From: CAYMAZ01 sp964388575
GTDB taxonomy: Bacteria; Bacteroidota; Bacteroidia; Bacteroidales; DTU049
Length of the DNA: 5,875 nt
Direction of reading: 5' to 3'
Assembly: GCA_964388575.1 (NCBI GenBank)
Contig: CAYMAZ010000071.1
Coordinates: 1-5,875, forward strand
Part shown: positions 5,685 through 5,875 of the stretch, piece after piece
Position numbering within the stretch: position 1 is the stretch's first letter
Layout of the letters: each line of letters begins with the position of its first letter
Notes under the pieces: model-generated
Databases searched by the model: none
Told to the model about the DNA's origin: nothing
Seen by the model: the letters and a program-made list of their open reading frames with translations, nothing else
Translations under genes and position numbers: made by a program

Positions 5685-5875
5685 ATGATAAACAGCAGGC
5701 CATTTTCGCTGAAACCCGCATCGCTGTGTGTGTGTGGAAAATGTATCTCATCAGAAAAAAAAATTCTTTCTCAGATTCATCTAACTATGAATTCTGCTTT
5801 GAATACAATAAAAACTTTCCAGAACTCCCAAAATTTAGAGGACATGCAATCTGCTATGCCTTTGGCAGCAATGCA
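5685..5875 (+). CDS. Partial rightward coding region, frame uncertain, 3' end outside the window
   Basis: Two plus-strand frames are open to the right edge. From ATG 5685 the product begins MINSRPFSLKPASLCVCGKC and continues through an internal ATG at 5787 (MNSALNTIKTFQNSQNLEDM). From ATG 5741, in the other frame, it begins MYLIRKKNSFSDSSNYEFCF and continues NKNFPELPKFRGHAICYAFGSNA. The second frame is rich in TTC, TAC, AAC and ATC codons and in G-starting codons, so it looks at least as gene-like; it is open upstream back to 5633 but has no ATG there. I recognise neither product. A (TG)6 tract (5725-5736) and an A9 tract (5755-5763) sit where a slip would join the 5685 start to the second frame. 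The third plus-strand frame is closed by TAA within this stretch. That a gene enters the right edge is likely; its start and frame are not settled. Confidence 0.4.
   Translation, partial: MINSRPFSLKPASLCVCGKCISSEKKILSQIHLTMNSALNTIKTFQNSQNLEDMQSAMPLAAM

Overview
The window looks like part of a Bacteroidota chromosome, probably an accessory or defence-type region. It is AT-rich. None of the gene starts has a Shine-Dalgarno sequence. Candidate -7 boxes of the Bacteroidota form TAnnTTTG lie upstream of several starts. The window also carries the 'PLERG'-coding palindromic repeats that I associate, from memory, with DUF559 elements in this phylum.

Positions 1-2291 (minus strand) hold the 5' 763 codons of a very large type IIG-like restriction-modification gene that runs off the left edge. 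It has an N-terminal PD-(D/E)xK nuclease (D78, E96, K98), a long helical middle, and the Eco57I-type N6-adenine methylase motif I (DPAVGSGH, residues 748-755). Between the helical part and motif I a foreign-looking block is inserted in frame. It is a complete DUF559 (Vsr-like) endonuclease domain bounded by inverted copies of a short palindromic repeat. I read the block and its junctions base by base on the minus strand and found no stop and no frameshift. This is the most unusual object in the window.

Positions 2386-5375 (minus strand) hold two genes 11 bp apart, very likely one transcript. The first is a 751-residue membrane protein with three N-terminal zinc ribbons, one transmembrane helix and a large probable extracytoplasmic part. 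The second is a 240-residue basic protein that I do not recognise. The restriction-modification gene follows 94 bp downstream on the same strand and has its own promoter candidate.

Positions 5376-5684 are intergenic. They contain an imperfect palindromic dispersed-type repeat and an 11-bp perfect inverted repeat, one copy upstream of each flanking gene start. From about 5685 to the right edge there is a rightward partial coding region. Two frames are open there, and a (TG)6 and an A9 tract sit near its 5' end, so the true frame is unresolved. No RNA gene, CRISPR array, transposase or clear terminator was seen.
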